Both the position numbers and the translations under genes were made by a program. Shown here piece after piece: positions 43,282-52,305 of a DNA stretch of 64,000 bases. This stretch comes from Micromonospora inaquosa (GTDB lineage: Bacteria > Actinomycetota > Actinomycetes > Mycobacteriales > Micromonosporaceae), in the NCBI RefSeq assembly GCF_003857055.1, contig NZ_QGSZ01000356.1:1-64000 (forward strand), written 5' to 3'. Numbering within the stretch: the stretch's first letter is position 1; each line of letters starts with the position of its first letter. The notes below the pieces were generated by a model that was not told the origin of the DNA, did no database searches, and worked only from the letters and a program-made list of their open reading frames with translations.

Positions 43282-45225
43282 TTGATCGACATTCACTTCG
43301 GCCCGCAGATCTGCGGCGATCTGACCAGCGCCGCCAGCCGGGAGTGGCTGGTCCCCGACGGCCTTGGTGGCTATGCGATGGGCACGGTCGGAGGGTTGCG
43401 GACCCGTCGCTACCACGGTCTGTTGGTGGTTCCCGGCGAAACGCCGGCGTCCCGTCAGGTGGGACTGGTCAGTCTCGATCCGGCGGTCACCCTGCCGTCC
43501 GGCGCGCGGGTGCGCCTCGGCGCGCACGAGTGGGCCTCCGGTGACGTGGACCCGCGCGGCTTCGAGCTGTTGGAGCGCTTCGACCTGGTCGACGGGCTGC
43601 CCCGGTGGCGGTGGCGGATCGGCGCGGTGGTGATCGAACGGGAGTTGGCCATGCTGCCCGGCCGCTCCTGCGTCGCGGTGGTGCACCGGCTGGTTGCCGG
43701 TGGTCCGGTCCGGCTGGAGCTGTCGGCCGCCTGCACCTGGCGGGACGCGCACGGCGAACGGCGGGCCGACGGCCCGATCCCGCAGGTCGAGGCGGTGGCC
43801 GACGGCGCGGTGGTCGAGGGCGCGTACCGGCTCGCCGGCCCGGGTTGGGCCCCCGAGGGGCAGTGGTGGCTGGGCGTGCACCACCGGGAGGAGGCCAACC
43901 GGGGTCTGCACCCGGACGAGGACCTCTGGTACGCGGGCCGCTTCTCCGGCGAGCTGGAACGCCCCGGCGACACGGTGTCGGTGCGGGCCTGGGCCGGTCG
44001 ACTCGACGAGGAGCCGCCGCCGGCCACGGAGATCGTGGCGACGGCCCGACGGCGCAACCGGCAGGTGGTGGCGGCGGCGAAGCCGACCGACGACGTGGCG
44101 GCCACCCTGGCGTTGGCCGCGGACGCGTTCGTGGTGCGCACCAACCACGCGGCGGTGGACGTGGTGGCCGGGTACCCGTGGTTCGGGGCCTGGTCGCGGG
44201 ACACGATGATCTCGTACGAGGGGTTGTTCCTCTGCACCGGCCGCGCCGACGAGGGGCGGGAACTGCTGCGGGCGTACGCGGCGACGCTGTCCGAGGGGAT
44301 GCTCGCCAACACCGCCGACACGGGGCGGGTGGAGTACAACACCGTCGACGGCACGCTGTGGTTCCTGCACGCGGTGAGCCGGCACGTCAGCGTCACCGGC
44401 GACACCGACCTCGGCGACGAGTTGCTGCCCGCCCTGCGCACGGTGATCGACGCTCATGTCGCCGGCACCCGGTACGGGATCCGCGTCGACCCGACCGACG
44501 GGCTGCTCACCCAGGGCGCGGCGGGCACCGCGCTGACCTGGATGGATGCCCGGGTGTACGGGGTGCCGGTCACTCCGCGTACCGGTAAGCCGGTCGAGGT
44601 CAACGCGTTGTGGATCAACGGGTTGGCCGGGCTCGCGGAGCTGACCGAGCTGGCCGGGCAGAGCGCCGACGAGCTGTGGCGACACCACGGGCAGGCGACC
44701 GCCTCGTTCCGGGAGCGGTTCCCGACGCCGACCGGCTGGCTGCACGACGTGCTGGACGCGCCCGCACCGGCGTACCCGCTGGGTGGGGCGGCCCTGCACG
44801 ACGACGACGCGTTGCGCCCCAACCAGTTGCTGGCCTGGTCGCTGCCGTACGCGCCGATGGAGCCGGACGAGGCGACGTTGCGGCGGATCGCGGACGGGCT
44901 GCTCACCCCGCTCGGGCCGCGCAGTCTCGTCCCGGACGCGACGGAGTTCGTGGGTCGGCACCGGGGTGGCCCGGCCGACCGGGACGGGGGCTACCACCAG
45001 GGCACGGTGTGGCCGTGGTTGCTCGGCCCGTACGTGGACGCCGCGCGCCGCGGCAAGATGTCCGTCGATGACGTGTTCGTTGGCATTGAGGCACATTTGA
45101 TGGAATATGGGATAGGCTCGGTGAGCGAGACGGCCGATGGCCTCGCGCCGCACACCGCTACCGGGTGCCCGTTCCAGGCATGGTCGGTGGCCGAGCTGCT
45201 GCGGGTGCGGCGAAAGAGCCAGTAG
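43282..45225 (+). CDS. Amylo-alpha-1,6-glucosidase (glycogen debranching-type)
   Basis: A 647-residue probable cytoplasmic enzyme. The N-terminal domain has the signature EWLVPDGLGGYAMGTVGG then TRRYHGLLVV, typical of bacterial debranching-type glucosidases. The C-terminal GH133-like barrel has WFGAWSRDTMISYEGLFL (catalytic Asp) and DGGYHQGTVWPWLLGPYV (catalytic region). The TTG start at 43282 is chosen over later ATGs because the family N-terminus (IDIHFGPQICGDL) follows immediately and GGAGG lies 4 bases upstream. Role: releasing alpha-1,6 branches of glycogen or similar glucans. It is followed 137 bases later by a GT4 gene. Confidence 0.87.
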   Translation: MIDIHFGPQICGDLTSAASREWLVPDGLGGYAMGTVGGLRTRRYHGLLVVPGETPASRQVGLVSLDPAVTLPSGARVRLGAHEWASGDVDPRGFELLERFDLVDGLPRWRWRIGAVVIERELAMLPGRSCVAVVHRLVAGGPVRLELSAACTWRDAHGERRADGPIPQVEAVADGAVVEGAYRLAGPGWAPEGQWWLGVHHREEANRGLHPDEDLWYAGRFSGELERPGDTVSVRAWAGRLDEEPPPATEIVATARRRNRQVVAAAKPTDDVAATLALAADAFVVRTNHAAVDVVAGYPWFGAWSRDTMISYEGLFLCTGRADEGRELLRAYAATLSEGMLANTADTGRVEYNTVDGTLWFLHAVSRHVSVTGDTDLGDELLPALRTVIDAHVAGTRYGIRVDPTDGLLTQGAAGTALTWMDARVYGVPVTPRTGKPVEVNALWINGLAGLAELTELAGQSADELWRHHGQATASFRERFPTPTGWLHDVLDAPAPAYPLGGAALHDDDALRPNQLLAWSLPYAPMEPDEATLRRIADGLLTPLGPRSLVPDATEFVGRHRGGPADRDGGYHQGTVWPWLLGPYVDAARRGKMSVDDVFVGIEAHLMEYGIGSVSETADGLAPHTATGCPFQAWSVAELLRVRRKSQ

Positions 45226-45362
45226 CGCTTTACACGACCGCAACGGTGGTGTCGCCGCTGGTTATCGCGATCCCGGCAGGATTGGCCTCGATCCAGACGC
45301 GACGGCGACATCGATTCCGGTGTCGGTCGGCGCGCGCCCGGGGACAATTCAAAGGGGGCCGC

Positions 45363-46697
45363 ATGTCACTCGATGCCCACGTGATCGACATCAACCCCGC
45401 CCGACAGCTGCGGGTGCTGATGCTCTCCTGGGAGTACCCGCCGGTGCTCGTCGGCGGTCTCGGCCGACACGTGCACGCCCTCTCCGTCGCCCTCGCCGCC
45501 GCCGGCCACGAGGTCACCGTCGTCACCCGCCACTCCGAGGGCGCACCCCTGGAGGAGTACGCCGACGGCGTCCGCATCCTGCGCGCCCCCGAAGACCCGG
45601 TCACCTTCCCCCTCGCCACCAACTCGCTGCTGGCCTGGACCATGGCCTTCAACCACACCCTCACCCGCACCGCCCTCCGCGCCACCGAGGCCGGTTCCTA
45701 CGACGTCATCCACGCCCACGACTGGCTCGTCGCCCACACGGCCGTCACCCTCGCCGAGCACCTGGACCTCCCGCTGGTCACCACCATGCACGCCACCGAG
45801 GCCGGGCGGCACCAGGGCTGGCTGCCGGAGGAGATGAACCGCACCATCCACGGCGTCGAGCACTGGCTCAGCGGCTCCTCCATTCGGGTGATCACCTGTT
45901 CCGGATACATGCGTGAGCAGGTGACCACGCTCTTCGACGTACCGGCCGGCCAGGTCGACGTGGTGCCCAACGGGGTCGACGACCGCGCCTGGCGGGCCCG
46001 TCCCCGAGCGGTCGCGTCGGCGCGGGCACGGTTCGCCGGGGACGGCCCGTTGGTCGGGTACGCCGGACGGCTGGTCTACGAGAAGGGCGTCCAGCACCTG
46101 GTGCACGCCGTACCCCGACTGCGCGAACGGCATCCGGGGCTGCGCGTGGTGATCGCCGGCGACGGCCCGTACCGCACCGAGCTGGAGGCGGAGGCTCGGC
46201 GGCTGGCGCTGAGCTCGACCGTCCGGTTCACCGGGTTTCTCGACTCCACCCAACTGCCGGCGATGCTCGGCGCCACCGACGCGACAGTGGTCCCCAGCCT
46301 CTACGAGCCGTTCGGCATGGTGGCGCTGGAGGCGGCGGCCGCCGGAGCGCCACTGGCGGTGGCCCGGACCGGCGGTCTCGCCGAGATCGTCGAACCCGGC
46401 GTGACCGGGGTGACGTTCCCGCACAGCGACCCGGACGCGCTCGCCGGCGCGGTCGGCCAACTGCTCGGCGACGAGATCTTCGCCCGGCGGCTGGCCCGCC
46501 GGGCCCGCACCATGGTCGGTGAGCGGTACGGCTGGGCCACCATCGCGGGCCGCACCGCCGCCAGCTACGCCACCGCTCGTCGCGAACACGGCCCCGTGCA
46601 GGCCCGCCGCGCCGCGGCCCGACTGGCCGGCGGACGGCCCCGGATCGCCATCCCGGAGGGAAATCTGCTGACCCAGGCCGACCCCGCCGCGTGCTGA
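45363..46697 (+). CDS. GT4 family glycosyltransferase
   Basis: A 444-residue cytoplasmic transferase with GT-B fold. The N-terminal domain has LMLSWEYPPVLVGGLGRHVH, the glycogen-synthase-like GGLGRHV loop, and DVIHAHDWL. The C-terminal donor domain has GYAGRLVYEKGVQHLV, FTGFLDSTQLPAML and the PSLYEPFGMVALEAAAAG Glu motif. It uses a nucleotide sugar and retains configuration. ATG 45363 follows AAAGGGGG. Placed after the debranching enzyme, it may build an alpha-glucan, but GT4 substrates vary widely and could include sugars for cell-envelope glycans. Confidence 0.87.
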   Translation: MSLDAHVIDINPARQLRVLMLSWEYPPVLVGGLGRHVHALSVALAAAGHEVTVVTRHSEGAPLEEYADGVRILRAPEDPVTFPLATNSLLAWTMAFNHTLTRTALRATEAGSYDVIHAHDWLVAHTAVTLAEHLDLPLVTTMHATEAGRHQGWLPEEMNRTIHGVEHWLSGSSIRVITCSGYMREQVTTLFDVPAGQVDVVPNGVDDRAWRARPRAVASARARFAGDGPLVGYAGRLVYEKGVQHLVHAVPRLRERHPGLRVVIAGDGPYRTELEAEARRLALSSTVRFTGFLDSTQLPAMLGATDATVVPSLYEPFGMVALEAAAAGAPLAVARTGGLAEIVEPGVTGVTFPHSDPDALAGAVGQLLGDEIFARRLARRARTMVGERYGWATIAGRTAASYATARREHGPVQARRAAARLAGGRPRIAIPEGNLLTQADPAAC

Positions 46698-46720
46698 CGT
46701 ACGTCAGATGACCTATAGGT
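46694..46720. promoter_or_regulatory. Two adjacent perfect palindromes upstream of kinase 1
   Basis: CTGACGTACGTCAG (46694-46707) is a perfect 14-base palindrome overlapping the GT4 stop. ACCTATAGGT (46711-46720) is a perfect 10-base palindrome. Both lie in the 85-base gap before the first kinase and could be regulator sites. No protein is assigned. Confidence 0.35.
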
Positions 46721-46782
46721 GACTTCCGATCCGCTGGTTAGGGTGTGTATCCCGAACAGCGGCTGAGGAGGAGCGTGCACAG

Positions 46783-48462
46783 GTGCTGATCGCCGGTCGG
46801 TACCGGCTGCTCGACCTGGTGGGTCGCGGGGGCATGGGTCGGGTGTGGCGCGCCCGCGACGAGATGCTGCACCGCGAGGTAGCGGTCAAGGAGATCGTTC
46901 CACCGAGTTGGTTGGACGATCGTGGACGGGCCGAGGTGCGCTCGCGCACCATGCGGGAGGCGCGCGCCGCGGCCCGACTCAACCACCCCGCGGTGGTCCG
47001 GCTCTACGACGTCGTCGCGGTCGAGGGCAGCCCATGGATCGTCATGGAGTACGTCCCGTCCCGCACCCTTCAGGACGTCGTGGACGCCGAGGGGCCGCTG
47101 GAGCCCGCCCGCGCGGCCCGGATCGGCCTGGCCGTGCTCGACGCGCTCCAGGCCGCGCACACCGCCGGGGTGCTGCACCGCGACATCAAACCGCAGAACG
47201 TGCTGGTGGCGCACGACGGGCGGGTGATGCTCACCGACTTCGGGCTGGCGACCTTCGACGGTGGCGACGGCGCGATGACCCGCCCCGGCATGGTCCTCGG
47301 TTCCCCGCAGTACGTGGCCCCGGAGCGGGCCGCCGAGGGGGTGTCCTCGGTGGCCGCCGACCTGTGGTCGCTCGGGGCGACCCTGCACGCCGCCGTGGAG
47401 GGGCAGTCCCCGTACGCCCGCAGCACCGCGATGGCCACCCTGAGCGCGCTGGCCGCCAACCCGCCAGACCCTGCCCCGCACGCCGGTGTGCTCGCACCGG
47501 TGCTTCACGGGCTGCTACGTCGCGACCCGGTCGACCGCCTCGACCACGACGCGGCCCGTCGGTTACTCAGGACGGCCGCGACCGGCCCGCCGGCGGTGAC
47601 CGACCGGCCCTCGGCCGACGAGCCGACGCCGGTGCTGGTCGACCAGGCCACCGCGGCCGACGACCCCGACGACCCCGACGACCAGGAACCCACAATTCCG
47701 CTGCCCGACCCGGCCGTAACCGGTGACGCCTCCCCCACTCCGGCCCCGGGACCGCCGGCCGCCGGGCATACCGCGCGTCGGGTGGCGGTGGTGGCCGTGA
47801 CGCTGCTGGTGGCCGTCGTGGCCGGCGTCGGCACCGCGCTGACCGTCACCGGCGACAAGCCCAGTGACACCACCGGCTGGTCCTCCCCGCCGCCGAACCA
47901 GCCGCCCAACGGCGGGCCGTTCGGTCCCGGGCCGCCACCGAGGCGGCAGGGCATTCCCCCGCCCCCGTTCGCCTGTGTCCGCCCGGACATCGTCGGCACG
48001 CCGGTGCGGCCCGGCACGCCGAGCTCCGGCGATGAGTTCCAACCGCCGCCCGGCTGGGTCTTGCACGCCGACACCGCCGGCTTTCGGGTCTCCGTACCGG
48101 CGACGTGGCTGACCTCCCGCGACGGCGCTGTGGTGTGCTTCCAGGACCCGGCGACCGGCCGGGCGTTCAGCGTCGCCGAGGGCGGCGCTGTCGATCCTCT
48201 CCAGCGGCTGCGGGCGCTGCGCGACGCGGCGGCCGGGGCGGGGGCCCTGCCCGGCTACGACGAGATCCGGCTCGCTACCGGCGGCGGTTCAGCCGAGTGG
48301 GAGTGCCGCTGGCGGACACCGCACGGAGCCTGGTTGCGCGCCCGCCAACAGATCCTCGGCGCCGACCGCTGGACGCTGGGTTGGATCACCTACGACGAGG
48401 ACTGGACCGGGGCCGCACCCGACTGGGAACTGGTGCGAAAGAGTTTCCGAGCACCCCGCTGA
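46783..48462 (+). CDS. Receptor-type Ser/Thr protein kinase 1
   Basis: A 559-residue membrane kinase. The cytoplasmic kinase domain (about 7-265) has the glycine loop GRGGMG at 14-19, catalytic Lys36 (VAVKE), HRDIKPQN with Asp124, and DFG at 142-144. An APE-like PQYVAPERA motif follows. A Pro/Asp-rich linker leads to a membrane segment (VAVVAVTLLVAVVAGVGTAL) and an exported domain of about 190 residues (GWVLHADTAGFRVSVPATW). No PASTA domains. GTG 46783 is preceded by GAGGAGGAG. It is the first of a tandem pair with the next gene, about 120 bases apart. Confidence 0.88.
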   Translation: MLIAGRYRLLDLVGRGGMGRVWRARDEMLHREVAVKEIVPPSWLDDRGRAEVRSRTMREARAAARLNHPAVVRLYDVVAVEGSPWIVMEYVPSRTLQDVVDAEGPLEPARAARIGLAVLDALQAAHTAGVLHRDIKPQNVLVAHDGRVMLTDFGLATFDGGDGAMTRPGMVLGSPQYVAPERAAEGVSSVAADLWSLGATLHAAVEGQSPYARSTAMATLSALAANPPDPAPHAGVLAPVLHGLLRRDPVDRLDHDAARRLLRTAATGPPAVTDRPSADEPTPVLVDQATAADDPDDPDDQEPTIPLPDPAVTGDASPTPAPGPPAAGHTARRVAVVAVTLLVAVVAGVGTALTVTGDKPSDTTGWSSPPPNQPPNGGPFGPGPPPRRQGIPPPPFACVRPDIVGTPVRPGTPSSGDEFQPPPGWVLHADTAGFRVSVPATWLTSRDGAVVCFQDPATGRAFSVAEGGAVDPLQRLRALRDAAAGAGALPGYDEIRLATGGGSAEWECRWRTPHGAWLRARQQILGADRWTLGWITYDEDWTGAAPDWELVRKSFRAPR

Positions 48463-48581
48463 CCTGCACCGTATGGCCATGATCCGGGCCACCGTCCGGT
48501 CTGGATCGAGGCCGCACAGTGGATGAGAAAGCCGACATTGGTGGCTATCGTGGATCCCGGGGTGACCGAGGGGGAGCGACC

Positions 48582-50219
48582 GTGCATCAGTTGCTGATCG
48601 CGGGTCGGTACCGGCTGCTCGACCTGGTCGGCACCGGCGGAATGGGCCGGGTGTGGCTTGCTCGCGACGAGATGCTGCATCGCGACGTGGCGCTGAAGGA
48701 GGTCGTGCCGCCGTCCTGGCTGGCCGAGACCGAGCGCGAGGAGTTGCGGCTGCGAACCCTGCGTGAGGCCCGCACCGCCGCCCGACTCAACCATCCCAAC
48801 GTGGTCCGCCTCTATGACGTGGTGCACGACCGGGACAGCCCCTGGATCGTGATGGAGTACGTGCCGTCCCGCTCGGTGCAGCAGATCATCAACGCCGAGG
48901 GGCCACTGAGCCCGCAGCGCACCGCCCGGATCGGGCTGGCGGTGCTCGCCGCCTTGCGGGCCGCGCACGCCGCCGGAGTGCTGCACCGCGATGTGAAGCC
49001 GCACAACGTGCTCGTGGCCGACGACGGGCGAGTGCTGCTCACCGACTTCGGGCTGGCCACCTTCGACGGCGGCGACGGCACGATGACCGGGCCCGGCACG
49101 GTGCTCGGCTCACCGCAGTTCGTCGCCCCCGAGCGGGCCCGCGAGGGCGTGTCCGACGCGCGAACCGACATGTGGTCGCTGGGTGCGACGCTCTACGCGA
49201 CGGTCGAGGGGCAGTCACCGTACGCGAGGTCGAGTGCGATGGCGACGCTCAGCGCGCTGGCCACCGAACCACCGGACCCGATGCGTCGAGCCGGTCCGTT
49301 GCGTCCCGTCCTCACCGGCCTGTTGCAGCGCGACCCCTGGCGGCGGCTGACCGCCGTCGAGGCGGAGCCGCTGCTGCGCAGCGCCGCGGTGAGCCACGAC
49401 GAGCCGGCGGGGCCGGCCCGGTCCTCGGCGGTGGCGGCGGTCCGCAGCGCCGGCCGGGCCATCACGCCCCACCCGGTGGAACCGGTGCCCCCGCCGAGCG
49501 AGCCGCCGACGCTGACGCCGACCTCGAGCCCGCGCCCGGCGCGCCGGCCCGTCCGGCGACAACGCCTGATCGCCCTGGGTGGTGCGCTCACCGCTCTGCT
49601 CGTCGCCGGAGGCATCACGCTGGCCCTGGTCAACCGGAACGACGAGCGGACGCCACCGTCGGGCTCGGGTGGCGGCGTGCCGACCTCCCGGCCGGCGGCG
49701 TTCGCCTGCGCGTCGTCCCCGCCACCGTCGGCGACCCCGGTGGTGTCGGTGTCACCGCCAGCCGACGCGAAATACCGGCTGCCCGAGGGGTGGACCTGGT
49801 ACGACGACCCGACCCGGTTTCGGATCGCCGCCCCGGTGGGGTGGGCGCGCTGGACCGAGGGTCCGGTGACCTGCTTCCGGAGATACAGCGGGTCCCGGGT
49901 GCTCAGCGTCGAGGCGGGGCCGGCCCGCGCGGATCCGGTGGCGCACTGGAAGTCCGAGGAGGTTCGGCTGACCGCGAGTGCGGCGCTGCCGGGCTATCGC
50001 AAGGTGGACATCTCCGCGATGGACATCTTCGAGGGTGGCGCGGTGTGGGAGTGCGGCTGGCAGAACACTCTCGGCGTTCCGGTGCACAGTTTCCGGCTGC
50101 TGATCAACACGTCGGCCGACCGCTCCTACACCGTCTCCTGGTTGACAGAAGAGTTCGACTGGCAGGTCAACGCGGCATACTTGCCGATGATCCGGCAGAG
50201 CTTCACCCCCACCCTGTGA
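48582..50219 (+). CDS. Receptor-type Ser/Thr protein kinase 2
   Basis: A 545-residue paralogue of kinase 1 with the same plan. Glycine loop GTGGMG at 17-22, Lys39, HRDVKPHN with Asp137, DFG at 155-157, a Pro-rich linker, a membrane segment (LIALGGALTALLVAGGITLA) and an exported domain (WTWYDDPTRFRIAAPVGWAR). GTG 48582 with GAGGGGGAG upstream is preferred because it aligns with kinase 1 (LLIAGRYRLLDLVG). The exported domains align at the WxxxDxxxFR(I/V)xxPxxW pattern but have diverged, so they may sense related but different signals. Confidence 0.88.
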   Translation: MHQLLIAGRYRLLDLVGTGGMGRVWLARDEMLHRDVALKEVVPPSWLAETEREELRLRTLREARTAARLNHPNVVRLYDVVHDRDSPWIVMEYVPSRSVQQIINAEGPLSPQRTARIGLAVLAALRAAHAAGVLHRDVKPHNVLVADDGRVLLTDFGLATFDGGDGTMTGPGTVLGSPQFVAPERAREGVSDARTDMWSLGATLYATVEGQSPYARSSAMATLSALATEPPDPMRRAGPLRPVLTGLLQRDPWRRLTAVEAEPLLRSAAVSHDEPAGPARSSAVAAVRSAGRAITPHPVEPVPPPSEPPTLTPTSSPRPARRPVRRQRLIALGGALTALLVAGGITLALVNRNDERTPPSGSGGGVPTSRPAAFACASSPPPSATPVVSVSPPADAKYRLPEGWTWYDDPTRFRIAAPVGWARWTEGPVTCFRRYSGSRVLSVEAGPARADPVAHWKSEEVRLTASAALPGYRKVDISAMDIFEGGAVWECGWQNTLGVPVHSFRLLINTSADRSYTVSWLTEEFDWQVNAAYLPMIRQSFTPTL

Positions 50220-50321
50220 CGCCGTCCGATGTGGACCTTCCGGGTGATGCCCCTGCGGCGCCGACGCCGACTACAGTGGCGTAGTTTTGGCGCTCAAGAT
50301 CCTTGGGGAGGGTGAGCCGAG

Positions 50322-51131
50322 ATGATGGGACCGCAACACGCGCTGTCTGGCGCGGCGGTGTGGCTAACTGGCTCCTGGGCACTGGAGCAGTTCGCCGACT
50401 ACCACCAGTCGCCGCTCGCGCTGGCGGTGGGCACCGCGGTGTGCGCCGGCGGGGCGCTCTTTCCCGATCTCGACATGTCGGGCAAGGTGACCAAGAACCA
50501 GGGCGGGGCCACCGTGGCCCGCACCTTCGGAGTCTTCTCGCTCTTCGCCGCCGAGGTGATGGAGAAGATTTCCCTCGGGGTCTACTACGCCACGAAGCTC
50601 AGCAAGGATCCGCGCCGCAACAACGGGCACCGGACGCTGACCCACACGCTGCCGTTCACCGTGCTGGTCGGCTGGGGCACCACCGCGCTCTGCGCCGCGT
50701 ACGGCAAGTGGGCGGTCATCACCATCCTGTTCTTCATGTTCGGCCTGGCGCTGCGCGGCCTGTTCGACCAGTGGGCCGAGCGTGCCGGTTGGGTGATCAT
50801 CACTCTCGCGTCGGCCGGTGCGGCCTGGTTCACCTTCGCCAACCTGCCGGGCGGACGCGGCTATCCGCTGATCGGCACCGCGCTGGGCGTCGGCTGCTTC
50901 GTGCACATCCTCGGCGACATGATCACCCGAGCCGGCGTGCCGATCCTCTGGCCGATCCCCATCAAGCGGCGCATGTGGATGATGATCGGCCTGCCGAACC
51001 GCATCGCCCTGCGCGTCGGCAGCAAGGCCGAAGTGGTCGGGATGCGCATCGCACTGACCGTCGTCTCGGCGCTCGCGACCGTCGGCCTGATCGCTCCCTC
51101 GGTGCTGAGCCGGTTCGACATCGAGATATGA
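50322..51131 (+). CDS. YdjM-like metal-dependent membrane hydrolase
   Basis: A 269-residue integral membrane protein. The N-terminus HALSGAAVWLTGSW, then LFPDLDMSGKVTK and HRTLTHTLPF form the YdjM/DUF457 signature of His and Asp residues that probably bind metal, with a later HILGDMITRAG motif. About five to six membrane segments are seen. The family is called LexA-binding inner-membrane hydrolase, but its substrate is unknown. ATG 50322 has GGGAGGG upstream, with ATG 50325 next to it. The stop overlaps the start of the amidohydrolase gene (ATGA), so the two are coupled. Confidence 0.82.
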   Translation: MMGPQHALSGAAVWLTGSWALEQFADYHQSPLALAVGTAVCAGGALFPDLDMSGKVTKNQGGATVARTFGVFSLFAAEVMEKISLGVYYATKLSKDPRRNNGHRTLTHTLPFTVLVGWGTTALCAAYGKWAVITILFFMFGLALRGLFDQWAERAGWVIITLASAGAAWFTFANLPGGRGYPLIGTALGVGCFVHILGDMITRAGVPILWPIPIKRRMWMMIGLPNRIALRVGSKAEVVGMRIALTVVSALATVGLIAPSVLSRFDIEI

Positions 51132-52036
51132 CCGATCCGGCGTCGGTGGTCCCGCCGGTCACGGACGAGCGCGTGCCGGATTTCTGCCGCGCTCTGGGGC
51201 TGCCGGGCCTCGCCGACGTGCACGTGCACTTCCTGCCGCCGCGACTGCTGCGCCGGGTGTGGGCCTACTTCGACGCCGCCGGGCCGCTGGTCGGCACCGA
51301 GTGGCCGATCCGCTACCGGTGGAGTGACGCCGACCGGGTCGCGCACCTGCGCCGGCTCGGGGTTCGGGCGTTCAGCGCGTTGGCGTACGCGCACCGGCCG
51401 GGCATGGCAGCGGAACTCAACCGCTGGACGCTGGATTTCGCCCGCGACACCCCGGGCTGCCTGGCCTCGGCCACGTTCCATCCCGAGCCGGAGGCCCCCG
51501 GGTACGTTGCGGCGGCCCTCGCGGAGGGTGCCCGGCTGTTCAAGGTGCACCTGCAGGTCGGCGGCTTCGCGCCGACCGATCCGGCGCTGGACCAGGTGTG
51601 GGGGATGCTGTCGGACGCGGGTGTGCCGGTGGTGGTGCACGCCGGGCACGCCCCGGTGGGGACCGCCCACACCGGTCCGGACCCGTTCGCCGCGCTGCTC
51701 GCCCGGCACCCTCGGCTGACCGCTGTGGTGGCACACCTGGGTGCCCCGGACTACCGGGCGTTCCTGGACCTCGCCGAGACGTACGAGCGGGTTCGGCTGG
51801 ACACCACCATGGCGTTCACGCCCTTCTTCGACCAGTTCGTCCCCTTCCCCACCGACGAGTTGCCCCGGTTGCGCGAGCTGGGACTGGCCGGCAAGGTGCT
51901 GCTGGGCAGCGACTTCCCGAACATCCCGTACCCGTACGCCGACCAGGTGGCCGGGCTGGCCCGGCTGGACCTGGGCGACGACTGGCTGCGCGCGGTCTGC
52001 TGGAACAACGCCGCCACCCTCTTCGACCTGCCCTGA
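51128..52036 (+). CDS. Amidohydrolase (amidohydrolase_2 type)
   Basis: A 302-residue cytoplasmic enzyme with the metal-dependent TIM-barrel layout. Metal motifs appear in order: DVHVHFLP near residue 30, FKVHLQVG, VVVHAGHAP, VAHLGAPD and LGSDFPNIPYPY near 255. The family includes decarboxylases and hydrolases of carboxylated rings; the substrate is not evident. It overlaps the YdjM-like gene by 4 bases, so it is probably the second gene of a two-gene operon. The stop is followed by the inverted repeat at 52058. Confidence 0.82.
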   Translation: MTDPASVVPPVTDERVPDFCRALGLPGLADVHVHFLPPRLLRRVWAYFDAAGPLVGTEWPIRYRWSDADRVAHLRRLGVRAFSALAYAHRPGMAAELNRWTLDFARDTPGCLASATFHPEPEAPGYVAAALAEGARLFKVHLQVGGFAPTDPALDQVWGMLSDAGVPVVVHAGHAPVGTAHTGPDPFAALLARHPRLTAVVAHLGAPDYRAFLDLAETYERVRLDTTMAFTPFFDQFVPFPTDELPRLRELGLAGKVLLGSDFPNIPYPYADQVAGLARLDLGDDWLRAVCWNNAATLFDLP

Positions 52037-52057
52037 CCATGCGCTGCCCCCGCTCCG

Positions 52058-52127
52058 CGATCTTGCACTTTCTGTCCCAACGCAAGGTGCACATCCACCC
52101 ATAGCGGCAACAGAAACTGCAAGATCG
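52058..52127. repeat. Inverted repeat, dispersed family copy 2
   Basis: The arms CGATCTTGCACTTTCTGT (52058-52075) and its near complement (52110-52127) pair at 17 of 18 positions around a 34-base centre. The right half (CAGAAACTGCAAGATC) recurs exactly in the copy at 60335-60423. It is intergenic, 21 bases past the amidohydrolase stop, and could also act as a terminator. Confidence 0.65.
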
Positions 52128-52198
52128 GCGCGGCCCTCTCGCTACGCCGGCACCGCGCGGGCGCCGCCTGACCGTTGAATTCTTTTCGACATCGGCTA

Positions 52199-52228
52199 TT
52201 GACGTCGCCGTAACGGGTGGCCTAGCGT
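52199..52228 (+). promoter_or_regulatory. Promoter of the lacI-type gene
   Basis: TTGACG (52199-52204) and TAGCGT (52223-52228) are separated by 18 bases, a good SigA-type match. Transcription would start near 52235, directly before the palindromic operator. This arrangement fits autorepression. Confidence 0.5.
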
Positions 52229-52240
52229 CCTGTCGAACCG

Positions 52241-52264
52241 CTTCGTCGAAGCGCTTCGACGAAG
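52241..52264. promoter_or_regulatory. LacI-family operator, perfect 24-base palindrome
   Basis: CTTCGTCGAAGCGCTTCGACGAAG reads the same on both strands. Its centre GAAGCGCTTC is of the CGCG/GCGC-centred LacI/GalR type. It lies just downstream of the predicted promoter and 42 bases before the LacI-type start, so it is the probable autoregulatory site. No second copy was noticed before the binding-protein gene. Confidence 0.65.
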
Positions 52265-52305
52265 TCTCGGGAAGCGGTCCCACCCCAGGCCAAAGGAGGT
52301 ACGCG

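Noticed and set aside
40447..45225. 1592-codon plus-strand open frame
   Set aside because: Only its last 647 codons (from TTG 43282) look like protein. The rest is antisense to the GH63-like glucosidase gene.
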